Below, one piece after another: positions 20,101-26,995 of a stretch of DNA of 64,000 bases. Origin of the DNA: Gaetbulibacter_A sp043876815 (lineage in GTDB: Bacteria > Bacteroidota > Bacteroidia > Flavobacteriales > Flavobacteriaceae); assembly GCF_043876815.1 (NCBI RefSeq), contig NZ_JBAWKA010000003.1, positions 186,001 through 250,000 on the forward strand, read 5' to 3'. Position numbers and translations under genes: made by a program. The notes under the pieces were generated by a model, which was not told the DNA's origin, ran no database searches, and was given only the letters and a program-made list of their open reading frames with translations. Within the stretch, counting starts at the first letter, position 1; each line of letters begins with the position of its first letter.

Positions 20101-21328
20101 GGCAGACATCCGGTATTTAGCAGCCCGTAAAGGATGGCTTACGTTGTTTCCAGAATTCAACCAGCAATATTCGACCACAAACACAAAACAATTTGACTTT
20201 TCAGCCAATTTACAACCTGTTCAGGATTTAAAAATCGATCTGGTTGGGAACCGCGCTTATTATGAAAATTACACGGAAAATTACCGTGTAAATAATAATG
20301 GTGGTAATTACGAGTACGAATCTTTAACACCGAATACCTTTGGTAATTTTAATATTTCAACCCTATTAATCAAAACATCTTTTAGCACAAGTAATGAGAT
20401 TACCAGTGATGCCTTTGATACCTTTAGAGCTAATCGTCTAAAAGTAGCCAGACGTTTAGCGGCTAGGAGCGGAGCAGATGTTAATGATTTAGATGCAGAC
20501 GGCTTCCCTAAAGGGTTTGGTAAATCCAATCAGGCGGTACTTTTACCGGCCTTTTTGGCGGCTTACACCGGGCAGGATGCCGATCAGGTAAGTCTGGGTG
20601 CTTTCCGAAATGTGCCAATCCCAAATTGGGACCTTAAGTATACCGGATTTATGAGGTTCAATTGGTTTAAAAAACGCTTCAAAAGGTTTTCTTTGACTCA
20701 CGGATATCGATCTACCTATACCATAAATCAATATCAGTCAAATCTGAATTATAACCCTATAGATTTCGCCGTAACCTACGATAACCAACCTAATGATGTA
20801 CTGGATCAATCGGGGAATTATAAAAATGAACGCTTGTTTACCAATATCAATTTGGTAGAAACCTTTAGCCCTTTAATGCGTTTGGATATGGAGATGAAAA
20901 ATTCGGTAAAGATACTGGCGGAAATTAAGAAAGATCGTATGCTATCCTTAAGCTTTGATAACAATTTACTCACTGAAGTTTTAGGTAATGAGTACACCTT
21001 AGGCCTGGGATATAGAATTAAAGATTTGCGAATCCGCTCCAACCTAGCCGGCCCTCAAAAGCGTATTGTTAGCGACCTGAATATGAAAGCTGATATCTCA
21101 GTTAGAGATAATAAAACAATCATACGCTACCTGGATTTAGAGAATAATCAGATCACCTCCGGACAAACCATTTGGGGTCTGAAATATTCTGCCGATTATG
21201 CATTCAGTAAAAATCTTACAGGGATTTTCTACTTCGATTATTCGTTCTCGGAATATGCCATTTCAACGGCATTCCCGCTAACCACAATAAGATCCGGAAT
21301 TACCCTGCGATATAATTTTGGTAATTAA
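14129..21328 (+). CDS. sprA: Type IX secretion outer-membrane translocon SprA (Sov)
   Basis: This 2399-residue protein is the pore of the type IX secretion system and is required for gliding motility in flavobacteria. A signal peptide (about 1-29, ending IYGQ) is followed by very long stretches of alternating beta strands typical of the giant SprA barrel. The C-terminus ends in aromatic beta-strand residues (YNFGN). The length equals that of characterised SprA homologues, so it appears intact. The start is TTG at 14129; no ATG gives a signal peptide. In the envelope it should exchange cargo with PorV and PorK/L/M/N. A PorP/SprF protein is encoded at 40287. Confidence 0.95.
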   Translation: MKITNRKALKLVKQLAFICFVFFYSSQIYGQQDSIRPGYSKGSIKTADPKSIESKYTYDPVTNRYIYTEKIDNFDIRYPIILTPKEYYDLVAKQSLSAYYKEKVSAYDGKKEGTEDAQKNLLPEFYVNSSFFESVFGGNTIEIIPQGSVEMDLGVLFSKQDNPSFSPRNRSNFSFDFDQRISLSLIGKVGTRLQITANYDTQSTFDFQNLIKLEYTPTEDDIIQKIEVGNVNMPLNSSLISGAQSLFGVKTQLQFGKTTVTGVFSEQKSQSNTVVAQGGGTLEEFELFVRDYDENRHFFLAQYFRDTYDDALKNYPFINNKGLQITRIEVWVTNRSNRTDNVRNIVGLQDLGETNKAYSTVNVSGAPGAFPRNQNNAYDPTNIGGAGSQITDAIRDVATVKSGILVPNVNEGFDFASLENARKLTEGQEYIINKDLGYISLNQRLNNDEVLAVAFQYTVGGQVYQVGEFANDGVDATQVSTNTSGQVTQVVNSNLILKLLKSSVTNVDLPIWDLMMKNIYDTGSYNVSQDDFKLNIFYNEASPLNFISPVTSDFPLDIDGNPVTGSTPENDRIQNSPLLRVFNLDKLNFNNDPQERGDGFFDFVSGITIIPQTGKIIFPNVEPFGEYLYNVLGGGSTYEDPTSYNENQQKYVYNKLYSSTKTAALDDVEKNKFKLKGRYKNTGGSGIPIGSFNVPRGSVRVTAGGRVLVEGVDYVVNYTQGTVEILDEALKASNTPIEVSTENNAVFGQQTRRFTGLNVEHKFNENFVLGATLLNLNERPITQKANFGTEPINNTIFGVNGNYSTEVPFLTRLANKLPNIDTDVPSNLSLRGEFAYLAPGAPKGTNFNGEATSYIDDFEGSQNGIDLRSQQAWALASRPVGINLDINPNADDNGIQNGYQRAMLNWYSIDPIFYTGRRPNGISDEDLSSLYTSRVFINELFPERDLVQGQTSVLFTLDLAYYPEERGPYNFDPSAADGILDNPEDSWAGITRQITSTDFEQQNVEYIDFWLQDPFQDNPSNPGGKLVFNLGNISEDVVKDGRKLYENGLPKDGDVSLLPTTAFGTVVPQNQSLIYAFDTTGEERTNQDVGYDGYDDAEEAAQFGANFGPDPANDNYQFFLNAEGNIFERYKKYNGVQGNTPDTFTDTQRGANTQPDVEDINRDNTMNTIDSYFEYELDLNPQNLPTSQADFENLPDSNPIKEFLRDFKERPRSLPNGETRNIRWYQFRIPVQGSHVRAVGGISDLRSVRFTRIYLRDFIAPTVFRFGTLDLVRSDWRRYTQALDKNDPTPTDPETDFSVGVIGTLENEGSYQRPPGIEPEQLFNNNTVVDQNEQSLVVKVCNLESQDAKGVFKNISIDMRQFNRMRMFMHAQPGETGTLSSDELVGFIRLGNDLNGNYYQIELPLQVSTSLTREGIWPEANEINLPIELLAQIKALGISNGTLANEDPTFYDVVNGEPVPITGSQYTGYVAGQHRIAIKGNPNFGDVRSLMIGVKNATTRNDVCGEVWFNELRLSDMDNEGGWAAVLSMDSNIADFANVSATGRQSTSGFGSLEQGPSQRSLEDVKQYDVVTNVNLGQLLPKKWGVQLPFNYAQSEELVTPKYDQFYKDLTLQSRLDAANSEQEKEAIRQNSEDYTKRQSINFIGVRKNRTTEKTARFYDVENFTLNYSFNKVEHRDFEIQNSVNKTVRLGANYAHNFNPVTIAPFRKNDSIFNGKYWRILKDFNLNLLPTSFTVNTDLNRQFNKQKFREIDLGGDNIGIDELFRRNYTFNTQYTINYNITEALQLNLTASNNNIVRNYFKDNIINGEQDPSLDVWDGLFDLGDPNRQSQNLGITYQVPISKIPLFNFISNATYQYSGSFQWQKGSDLYGNLEVDGQTYDLGHTIQNGNTHNFNTSFDMNRFYRTIGLVKKPTRRTRVRSKDENNNTSNTSKTKSDSGTKILNTGIDILTSIKRVQFNYSENSGTYLPGYTQTPGFIGTLKPTLGYTFGSQADIRYLAARKGWLTLFPEFNQQYSTTNTKQFDFSANLQPVQDLKIDLVGNRAYYENYTENYRVNNNGGNYEYESLTPNTFGNFNISTLLIKTSFSTSNEITSDAFDTFRANRLKVARRLAARSGADVNDLDADGFPKGFGKSNQAVLLPAFLAAYTGQDADQVSLGAFRNVPIPNWDLKYTGFMRFNWFKKRFKRFSLTHGYRSTYTINQYQSNLNYNPIDFAVTYDNQPNDVLDQSGNYKNERLFTNINLVETFSPLMRLDMEMKNSVKILAEIKKDRMLSLSFDNNLLTEVLGNEYTLGLGYRIKDLRIRSNLAGPQKRIVSDLNMKADISVRDNKTIIRYLDLENNQITSGQTIWGLKYSADYAFSKNLTGIFYFDYSFSEYAISTAFPLTTIRSGITLRYNFGN

Positions 21329-21338
21329 ACATATTCTA

Positions 21339-21369
21339 TTTGAAATTTAGTTTTGAATAGATACATTTG
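21339..21369 (+). promoter_or_regulatory. Full Bacteroidota promoter for gcvH
   Basis: TTTG (21339-21342), a 19-base spacer and TACATTTG (21362-21369) match the -33/-7 consensus in both elements and spacing. The box ends 24 bases before the gcvH ATG. Confidence 0.8.
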
Positions 21370-21393
21370 CGAATAACTTTATAACTAATAACC

Positions 21394-21774
21394 ATGACAA
21401 TACCAGCAGATTTAAAATATACAAAAGATCACGAGTGGGTTAAAATTGAAGGAGATGTAGCAACTATTGGGATCACTGATTTTGCACAAAGTGAATTGGG
21501 TGACATCGTATATGTTGAAGTAGAAACTGTAGATGAAACCCTTGATGCCGAAGAGATTTTTGGTACGGTAGAAGCTGTAAAAACGGTTTCAGATCTTTTC
21601 TTACCCCTTTCGGGAGAAATTACAGCCTTCAATGAAATTTTGGAGGATGAGCCAGAAAAAGTGAATTCAGATCCTTATGGTGAAGGCTGGATGATCAAAG
21701 TTAAGTGCAGTGATTTGTCAGAAGCTGAAAACCTGCTTTCTGCAGACGATTACAAAGCCTTGGTAGGTGCTTAA
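21394..21774 (+). CDS. gcvH: Glycine cleavage system H protein
   Basis: This 126-residue lipoyl carrier shuttles the aminomethyl intermediate between the P, T and L proteins of the glycine cleavage system. The lipoyl-lysine is Lys63 in VEAVKTVSD. The surrounding hairpin (EIFGTVEAVK) and the C-terminal EGWMIKVK segment are standard. The other gcv genes are not in this window. It has its own strong promoter, and its stop codon overlaps the GTG start of the VanZ-like gene by 8 bases, so the two are coupled. Confidence 0.97.
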   Translation: MTIPADLKYTKDHEWVKIEGDVATIGITDFAQSELGDIVYVEVETVDETLDAEEIFGTVEAVKTVSDLFLPLSGEITAFNEILEDEPEKVNSDPYGEGWMIKVKCSDLSEAENLLSADDYKALVGA

Positions 21775-22135
21775 AAAAGGGCTTTTCGTATGCGCTTTAG
21801 GGTATACAATGGCCTTGCTGACGGTAAGTCTGATTAGACTCAATAACCTTCCTGATTTAGGCGTTGATTTTGTCGATAAAATTTTTCATTTTGTTGCCTA
21901 CACCCTTCTGAGCTTAATTTGGTTCTACACCTGTTTTTATTTTTTTGAACTAAACCAAAAAAAATCACTTGTTTTTTCGGTCCTTGGAGCCGTGCTTTTT
22001 GGTACAATTATTGAGGTATTACAACATGTGTTGACAGAATACAGAGCCTTTGAGTTTTATGATGCCTTGGCAAACACTTTAGGAGCATTGTTTACGGCAT
22101 TCATTATGAAAGTAAAAGCTAAAAAAACAAGTTAA
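21767..22135 (+). CDS. VanZ family small membrane protein
   Basis: This 122-residue protein has four hydrophobic helices and the VanZ-family pattern DKIFHFVAYTLLSL near the N-terminus. The start is GTG at 21767, overlapping the end of gcvH. Family members are membrane proteins of unclear function; the name comes from a teicoplanin-resistance accessory gene, and resistance should not be inferred here. The pairing with gcvH on one transcript seems to be positional rather than functional. The downstream sequence has only a weak imperfect hairpin. Confidence 0.85.
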   Translation: MLKKGLFVCALGYTMALLTVSLIRLNNLPDLGVDFVDKIFHFVAYTLLSLIWFYTCFYFFELNQKKSLVFSVLGAVLFGTIIEVLQHVLTEYRAFEFYDALANTLGALFTAFIMKVKAKKTS

Positions 22136-22203
22136 AAAGACTTAAATGCTTGCTTTTTTAGTAAATAAATAGTTAAATTAGCAATCTTGATAAACGAATA
22201 AAT

Positions 22204-22926
22204 ATGGAACCTAAGAAAAGCCCGCAAGCAAATGTTGGACGTAACAGTTCGCTCTTTTTTGCAATTGGTTTAGCGGTTATGTTATTCATAACTAACCTGG
22301 CGATTAATTACAAAACTTACGATAAGTCGAATATTGATATTGGTCAAGTAGATATGGACCAATTGGATGAAGAAGATGTGCCAATCACGGAACAATTACA
22401 AATGCCACCACCACCACCACCACCGCCAGCAGCTCCCGAAGTGATCGAAGTTGTTGAGGATGATGAGGATGTTGAGGAAACCGTAATTGAGTCTACTGAG
22501 GCTGATCAGGAAACTGAGATCGTTGAGGTGGAAGATGTGATGGTAGATGAGGTTGAAGAAGATGTAGAGGTACCTTTTGCAGTTATTGAGAATGTGCCGA
22601 TTTTTCCAGGTTGCGAAAATGAACAAGGTAATAACGCCAAAAAGCAATGTATGTCTGAGAAAATCCAAAGATTTGTAACTAGAAATTTCAATACAGAATT
22701 AGCTAGTGATCTAGGATTATCAGGAAGACAACGTATTAATGTAATTTTTAAAATTGATAAGACTGGTAACGTAACCGGTGTACGATCAAGAGCGCCACAC
22801 CCTGGCTTAGAAAAGGAAGCTGCACGTGTAATAAACAGCCTTCCTAAAATGAAACCAGGTAAGCAGCGTGGTAAGGCTGTAACAGTTCCGTATTCTTTAC
22901 CAATTGTTTTCCAGGTACAAGATTAA
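22204..22926 (+). CDS. TonB-type energy transducer (first of tandem pair)
   Basis: This 240-residue TonB family protein transmits the proton-motive force from ExbB/ExbD to outer-membrane receptors. One N-terminal membrane helix (about 18-37) is followed by eight consecutive prolines, then a strongly acidic Val/Glu/Asp tract (about 80-123). The C-terminal TonB domain contains the flavobacterial signature VPIFPGCE...KQCMSEKIQRFV and ends at SLPIVFQVQD. The prolines are compatible with crossing the periplasm. A perfect terminator follows. The neighbour at 23101 is a paralogue with a nearly matching C-terminal domain but a different middle. Confidence 0.92.
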   Translation: MEPKKSPQANVGRNSSLFFAIGLAVMLFITNLAINYKTYDKSNIDIGQVDMDQLDEEDVPITEQLQMPPPPPPPPAAPEVIEVVEDDEDVEETVIESTEADQETEIVEVEDVMVDEVEEDVEVPFAVIENVPIFPGCENEQGNNAKKQCMSEKIQRFVTRNFNTELASDLGLSGRQRINVIFKIDKTGNVTGVRSRAPHPGLEKEAARVINSLPKMKPGKQRGKAVTVPYSLPIVFQVQD

Positions 22927-22950
22927 TTAATACCCTATTTTTTAATATAC

Positions 22951-22979
22951 ACCCCAAAGGTATCCTTTGGGGTTTTTTT
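22951..22979 (+). terminator. Rho-independent terminator after first tonB
   Basis: A perfect 10-bp stem (22951-22960 with 22964-22973) has a TAT loop and is followed by a run of T. Confidence 0.9.
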
Positions 22980-23011
22980 ATGGACTTATTTTAAGAAGCT
23001 TCACAAAAAAC

Positions 23012-23047
23012 AGAAATCCCGATACTTTACGTACCGGGATTTCTTTA
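23012..23047. terminator. Second hairpin between the tandem tonB genes
   Basis: A 10-bp stem (23012-23021 with 23035-23044), one mismatch and three more pairs close a 5-base loop; CTTT follows. It lies 33 bases after the first terminator and before the promoter region of the second tonB. It may be a back-up terminator or a leader hairpin. Confidence 0.5.
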
Positions 23048-23100
23048 TGGTATGCTTATTGTGGTTTTAGCATAATATTAACATATAATCTTCACATATT

Positions 23101-23886
23101 ATGAAAAAACAAAATCAAAGTAATGAGATCATTCGGCAAAATGATTCTACTTTAAAAATTTCACAAAAGCAAGGTGTAAATTTACAAAAAAACAGTACGT
23201 TCTATTTTCAAATAGGATTAATTTTATGTTTACTGATGGTCTTTGGGCTTTTAGAAATGCGTTTTCAAACCGAGGTTCCATATTTTAATCCCCCGGAAAT
23301 AATTGATGACTCCTTTGATTACAATTTTGCGCAGAACTTCACCGTTGAACCTGAAAAGAAACTGGAAACACAATCTCCTATAAAATCAGTTCAGGCACCA
23401 ATCTTTAAACAAGTTTCAAATGACTCCGGAGAGGAAGATCCAGCAAAAACTATTTTAGGCCCTTCCCCTTCAATAAATACGAGTACGCCTGACTTTAACG
23501 GCTTGGAGAAGAAGCCGGTCGATGTCGATGTTCCTATTGTTTTAGTTCAAAAGGTACCTGTATATCCCGGTTGCGAAAAGGAAACAACCAATATAGGTCG
23601 GCGGGAATGTATGTCAGATAAAATTCAAAAAATTGTAAGGAGAAATTTTAATTCGGAATTAGCAAGTGATCTAAATTTAAATGGAAGGCAACGTATAAAT
23701 GTTATGTTTACTATCGACAAAACTGGCAAGATTACTAAAATTCAAGCCAGAGCACCGCACACCAATCTGGAAAAAGAGGCTGTTCGGGTGATCGAACTGA
23801 TTCCTGAAATGACACCCGGAAAAATGCAGGACAAAAATGTGGGTGTGAAGTATAGCTTGCCAATTGTTTTTGACGTTCAGAATTAA
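23101..23886 (+). CDS. TonB-type energy transducer (second of tandem pair)
   Basis: This 261-residue paralogue of the preceding TonB has a membrane helix at about residues 37-56 after an unusually long polar N-terminus. The middle region lacks the polyproline and acidic tracts of the first copy. The C-terminal domain repeats the signature VPVYPGCE...RECMSDKIQKIV and the segment SLPIVFDVQN. The two copies are clearly a tandem duplication that has kept the receptor-binding end and diverged in the span region. It is separated from its sister by two hairpins and followed by its own terminator, so the two are probably independent units. Confidence 0.9.
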   Translation: MKKQNQSNEIIRQNDSTLKISQKQGVNLQKNSTFYFQIGLILCLLMVFGLLEMRFQTEVPYFNPPEIIDDSFDYNFAQNFTVEPEKKLETQSPIKSVQAPIFKQVSNDSGEEDPAKTILGPSPSINTSTPDFNGLEKKPVDVDVPIVLVQKVPVYPGCEKETTNIGRRECMSDKIQKIVRRNFNSELASDLNLNGRQRINVMFTIDKTGKITKIQARAPHTNLEKEAVRVIELIPEMTPGKMQDKNVGVKYSLPIVFDVQN

Positions 23887-23908
23887 ATTTACCCTCATTT
23901 TCTATATT

Positions 23909-23946
23909 AAAACCATGACACTTCAATAGGTGTTATGGTTTTTTTA
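23909..23946 (+). terminator. Rho-independent terminator after second tonB
   Basis: An 11-pair stem with one G-T pair (23911-23921 with 23930-23940) and an 8-base loop is followed by a T-run ending at 23945. Confidence 0.8.
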
Positions 23947-23997
23947 CTCCCTGGCTAAATTTTAACTTTATATCAATACATTTATAAGGATTTTGCA

Positions 23998-24028
23998 TTG
24001 GTGAAAACGCTTTTATGAAGTATCTTTG
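23998..24028 (+). promoter_or_regulatory. Bacteroidota promoter for the ctaB operon
   Basis: TTG (23998-24000), a 20-base spacer and TATCTTTG (24021-24028) fit the consensus. The -7 box lies on top of codons 3-5 of the first possible ATG (24015), which argues that translation begins further down. Confidence 0.75.
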
Positions 24029-24062
24029 CACTCTCATTACAAAACGCGATAGCAACACTGGT

Positions 24063-24956
24063 TTGGGTAGATCGAAAACAAGCATAGAAAATCCGTCTTT
24101 AATTCACGATTTTAAAGAAATTACAAAGATGCGCCTGGCAATTAGCGTTGTCTTTTCGTCGTTGGCCGGTTATCTTTTAGGGGTAGATGTTGTGAATATG
24201 AAGACCCTTATTCTACTTGCTTTAGGAGGTTATTTTATGGTGGGAGCTTCTAATGCTTTCAACCAGATCATTGAGAGAGATTTGGATGCTAAAATGAACC
24301 GCACTAAAAATCGGCCCATTCCTGCCGGCCGTATGTCTGTAACCACGGCCTTTATTATCGCTTCTTTATTTACTATAGCCGGAGTGGTAATACTTTACAC
24401 TATTAATAAGCAAACGGCCATGTTTGGCGCCATTTCTATATTTTTATATACCTGTGTATATACGCCATTAAAAACCATGACACCATTAGCTGTGTTCGTA
24501 GGCGCTATTCCTGGAGCTATTCCCTTTATGTTAGGTTGGGTAGCTGCTACCGACGATTTCGGTATTGAGCCGGGAACTTTATTCGCCTTGCAATTTTTTT
24601 GGCAATTTCCACATTTTTGGGCTATAGGTTGGTTCTTGTTTGAAGACTACAAAAAAGGTGGTTTTTTTATGTTACCTACTGGGAAACAAGATAAGGGTAC
24701 AGCAGTACAGGTGATTATGTATACGATTTGGACCATTTTGGTATCCATCATACCGGTATTTGGTTTTACTGGTAAATTGCATTTGTCAATTCTGGCTGCC
24801 GTAGTGGTTTTCGCGCTTGGCTTAGGGTTGTTATATTATGCGATACAACTCTTTAATAAAATGACTGAAAAAGCTGCAAAACAACTTATGCTGGTAAGTG
24901 TCTCATATATCACGCTAGTACAGATTGTTTATGTAGCTGATAAATTTTTAAGTTAA
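24063..24956 (+). CDS. ctaB: Protoheme IX farnesyltransferase (heme O synthase)
   Basis: This UbiA-family membrane enzyme adds the farnesyl tail to heme B, giving heme O, the precursor of heme A for the CoxA oxidase. The motif NAFNQIIERDLDAKMNRTKNRP contains the first aspartate-rich prenyl-diphosphate site, and a second lies near the middle; about eight helices are present. The frame is open from ATG 24015, but that codon falls upstream of the -7 promoter box (24021-24028). I therefore place the start at TTG 24063, which gives about 297 residues and the usual N-terminus before ITKMRLAISVVFSS. The next ATG, 24129, would remove conserved sequence. It leads the oxidase assembly operon. Confidence 0.9.
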   Translation: MGRSKTSIENPSLIHDFKEITKMRLAISVVFSSLAGYLLGVDVVNMKTLILLALGGYFMVGASNAFNQIIERDLDAKMNRTKNRPIPAGRMSVTTAFIIASLFTIAGVVILYTINKQTAMFGAISIFLYTCVYTPLKTMTPLAVFVGAIPGAIPFMLGWVAATDDFGIEPGTLFALQFFWQFPHFWAIGWFLFEDYKKGGFFMLPTGKQDKGTAVQVIMYTIWTILVSIIPVFGFTGKLHLSILAAVVVFALGLGLLYYAIQLFNKMTEKAAKQLMLVSVSYITLVQIVYVADKFLS

Positions 24957-24958
24957 TC

Positions 24959-25540
24959 ATGGATTTAACACAAGGAACACAAGAAGAAAAACAAAATAGA
25001 GCCAAAAAAATGATGCTTTGGTTTGGCATCATTTCGCTGATCATGTCCTTTGCTGGTTGGACAAGTGCCTACGTAGTTAGTAGTACACGCCCAGATTGGT
25101 TAAAGGATTTTCAATTACCCGACCCGTTTATAATTAGTACGGTAATTATTTTAGCAAGTAGCCTTACTTTATTTTTAGCACAGCGGTTCTTGAAACAGAA
25201 CAAAAGGCAAAGTACAACAGTGTTGCTTTTGGTAACTTTTGTGTTAGGAATATTTTTTATTGTGAACCAATTTAAAGGGTTTGCTGAAATCATAAATGCA
25301 GGTTATAATTTTACCGGACCAACCAGTAATGTGACCATGTCGTACGTGTATTTGATTGCTTTAGTACATATTTTACATGTAGTTGTGGGTTTAATTTGTT
25401 TATTGGTAGTAATTTATAATCATTTTAAACAAAAGTATCAGCCAACGAAAATGCTTGGTTTTGAACTCGCAGCAACCTTCTGGCATTTTGTTGATATCCT
25501 GTGGTTATATCTCTTTTTGTTTTTATATTTCTTTAGATAA
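24959..25540 (+). CDS. coxC: Cytochrome c oxidase subunit III, short form
   Basis: This 193-residue heme-copper oxidase subunit III-like protein has five membrane helices. It begins 2 bases after the ctaB stop. The segment HILHVVVGLICLLVVI and the C-terminal ATFWHFVDILWLYLFLFLYF match subunit III. It lacks the two N-terminal helices of the classical seven-helix form, as in many bacterial five-helix versions. A longer subunit III follows immediately; the pair is found together in Bacteroidota. Which one joins the CoxAB core cannot be judged from sequence. Confidence 0.9.
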   Translation: MDLTQGTQEEKQNRAKKMMLWFGIISLIMSFAGWTSAYVVSSTRPDWLKDFQLPDPFIISTVIILASSLTLFLAQRFLKQNKRQSTTVLLLVTFVLGIFFIVNQFKGFAEIINAGYNFTGPTSNVTMSYVYLIALVHILHVVVGLICLLVVIYNHFKQKYQPTKMLGFELAATFWHFVDILWLYLFLFLYFFR

Positions 25541-25550
25541 ATAAATTGAT

Positions 25551-25558
25551 TATTTTTG
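25551..25558 (+). promoter_or_regulatory. -7 box before the long subunit III gene
   Basis: TATTTTTG matches TAnnTTTG, 27 bases before the ATG at 25586. No TTG stands at the -33 distance. It could give extra transcription of the second half of the operon. Confidence 0.45.
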
Positions 25559-25585
25559 TGAAACTTTTAATTACAACCTTATAAT

Positions 25586-26566
25586 ATGAGTACTACAGTT
25601 TTAAATACTGGGACAGAAGGCAAAACATGGGGTGGCGGAAACCAACCGTTGCAAGCTAGTTACGGTAAAATGATGATGTGGTTTTTTATCGTATCTGATG
25701 CATTAACCTTTTCCGGATTTTTAGCGGCGTATGGCTTTTCAAGATTTAAGTTTATTGATTCCTGGCCAATAGCAGATGAAGTATTTACCCACGTACCTTT
25801 TTTACACGGGCAGGAACTTCCAATGATCTATGTGGCATTTATGACCTTTGTCTTAATTATGTCGTCTGTAACTATGGTATTAGCTGTAGATGCAGGACAT
25901 CATTTAAATAAAGGCAAAGTAACCCTTTATATGTTTTTAACCATTATAGGAGGTTTGATATTCGTGGGCTCTCAAGCTTGGGAATGGGCAACTTTCATTA
26001 AAGGTGATTACGGTGCTATCCAAACCAAATCAGGTAATATTTTACAATTCTTAAATACAGAAGGTGAACGGGTTGCTTTAAGAGATTTTGCGGTTGCAAA
26101 AGATACACCTCGTAATCAGTTAGAAAAGTCAGAAGGCATGTGGTTTATGTCTGAAGGTTCATTGCCGTCATTTACCGTAAATGAAGTTATTGAAGGTTTA
26201 GAGGCACATCCTGATATTTTAGTGAGAACACAAGAGTTAACAGAGGGTGGTGAAAAGGTAGTGCTCTCGAGGGAAGAATCCCTTCAAACCGTAAAAGATC
26301 ATGGCGTAGCCGTTATAGAGGGTGCTAATTTACATAGTAATGAATATGGTTCGCCTTTGTTCGCAGATTTCTTTTTCTTCATTACAGGATTCCACGGATT
26401 CCACGTGTTTTCAGGCGTAGTTATTAACATCATTATTTTCTTCAATGTTATTTTAGGAACTTATGAAAGACGTAAGAGCTACGAAATGGTTGAAAAAGTT
26501 GGTTTATACTGGCACTTTGTAGATTTAGTTTGGGTATTTGTATTTACCTTCTTCTATCTTGTTTAA
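25586..26566 (+). CDS. Cytochrome c oxidase subunit III, long form with internal insertion
   Basis: This 326-residue subunit III has five helices in the same order as its shorter neighbour: two helices, a third ending at WEWATFIKGDYGAIQ, then two at the end with FITGFHGFHVFSG and LYWHFVDLVWVFVFTFFYL. Between the third and fourth helices lies a polar insertion of roughly 110 residues (about 150-255) rich in Glu, Arg and Thr, which should stand outside the membrane. This loop is absent from classical subunit III. The histidine and glutamate positions of the fold are kept, so the protein appears functional. Confidence 0.92.
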   Translation: MSTTVLNTGTEGKTWGGGNQPLQASYGKMMMWFFIVSDALTFSGFLAAYGFSRFKFIDSWPIADEVFTHVPFLHGQELPMIYVAFMTFVLIMSSVTMVLAVDAGHHLNKGKVTLYMFLTIIGGLIFVGSQAWEWATFIKGDYGAIQTKSGNILQFLNTEGERVALRDFAVAKDTPRNQLEKSEGMWFMSEGSLPSFTVNEVIEGLEAHPDILVRTQELTEGGEKVVLSREESLQTVKDHGVAVIEGANLHSNEYGSPLFADFFFFITGFHGFHVFSGVVINIIIFFNVILGTYERRKSYEMVEKVGLYWHFVDLVWVFVFTFFYLV

Positions 26567-26587
26567 TATCGAATAACAGCATTTAAA

Positions 26588-26968
26588 ATGGCACACGAAC
26601 ATAAATTAGAAATATTCAGAGGACTAGTAAAATTTAAGTCCAATACTCAAAAAATCTGGGGCGTTTTAGTCTTTTTGTCTATCGTAACAGCGATAGAGGT
26701 AGTTCTTGGTATTTACAAGCCGGAATCTTTAATGGTGATGTTCTTAGGAATGAAATTATTAAACTGGATCTTCATTGGTTTAACCATTGTAAAAGCCTAT
26801 TACATTACTTGGGATTTTATGCACATGAGAGATGAAACCAAGGCCTTAAGACGCATGGTCATCTGGACTGCTGTGTTTTTGATCATTTATTTGGTTTTTA
26901 TCTTGTTGCAAGAAGGCAGTTATATTTTCAGAATATATGATGATGGTTATATTACCAAAGATTTTTAA
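26588..26968 (+). CDS. Cytochrome c oxidase subunit IV (CyoD/CtaF-like)
   Basis: This 126-residue protein has three membrane helices and matches the prokaryotic cytochrome c oxidase subunit IV family. The segment KLLNWIFIGLTIVKAYYITWDFMHMRDE is diagnostic. It lies 21 bases after the long subunit III gene and is followed by a terminator. It is an accessory subunit thought to help CuB or subunit assembly in related enzymes. Nothing unusual is seen. Confidence 0.9.
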   Translation: MAHEHKLEIFRGLVKFKSNTQKIWGVLVFLSIVTAIEVVLGIYKPESLMVMFLGMKLLNWIFIGLTIVKAYYITWDFMHMRDETKALRRMVIWTAVFLIIYLVFILLQEGSYIFRIYDDGYITKDF

Positions 26969-26995
26969 TCCGGTATTAACATAAATATTATAAGT

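Noticed and set aside
21767..22135. Glycopeptide resistance from the VanZ-like gene
   Set aside because: VanZ family membership alone does not indicate resistance, and no other van genes are present.
22120..22165. Possible terminator after the VanZ-like gene
   Set aside because: The stem CAAG/CTTG with A/T flanks has a mismatch and an 18-base loop; likely chance.
24015..24062. ATG 24015 as the start of ctaB
   Set aside because: It lies upstream of the -7 promoter box that would drive the gene.
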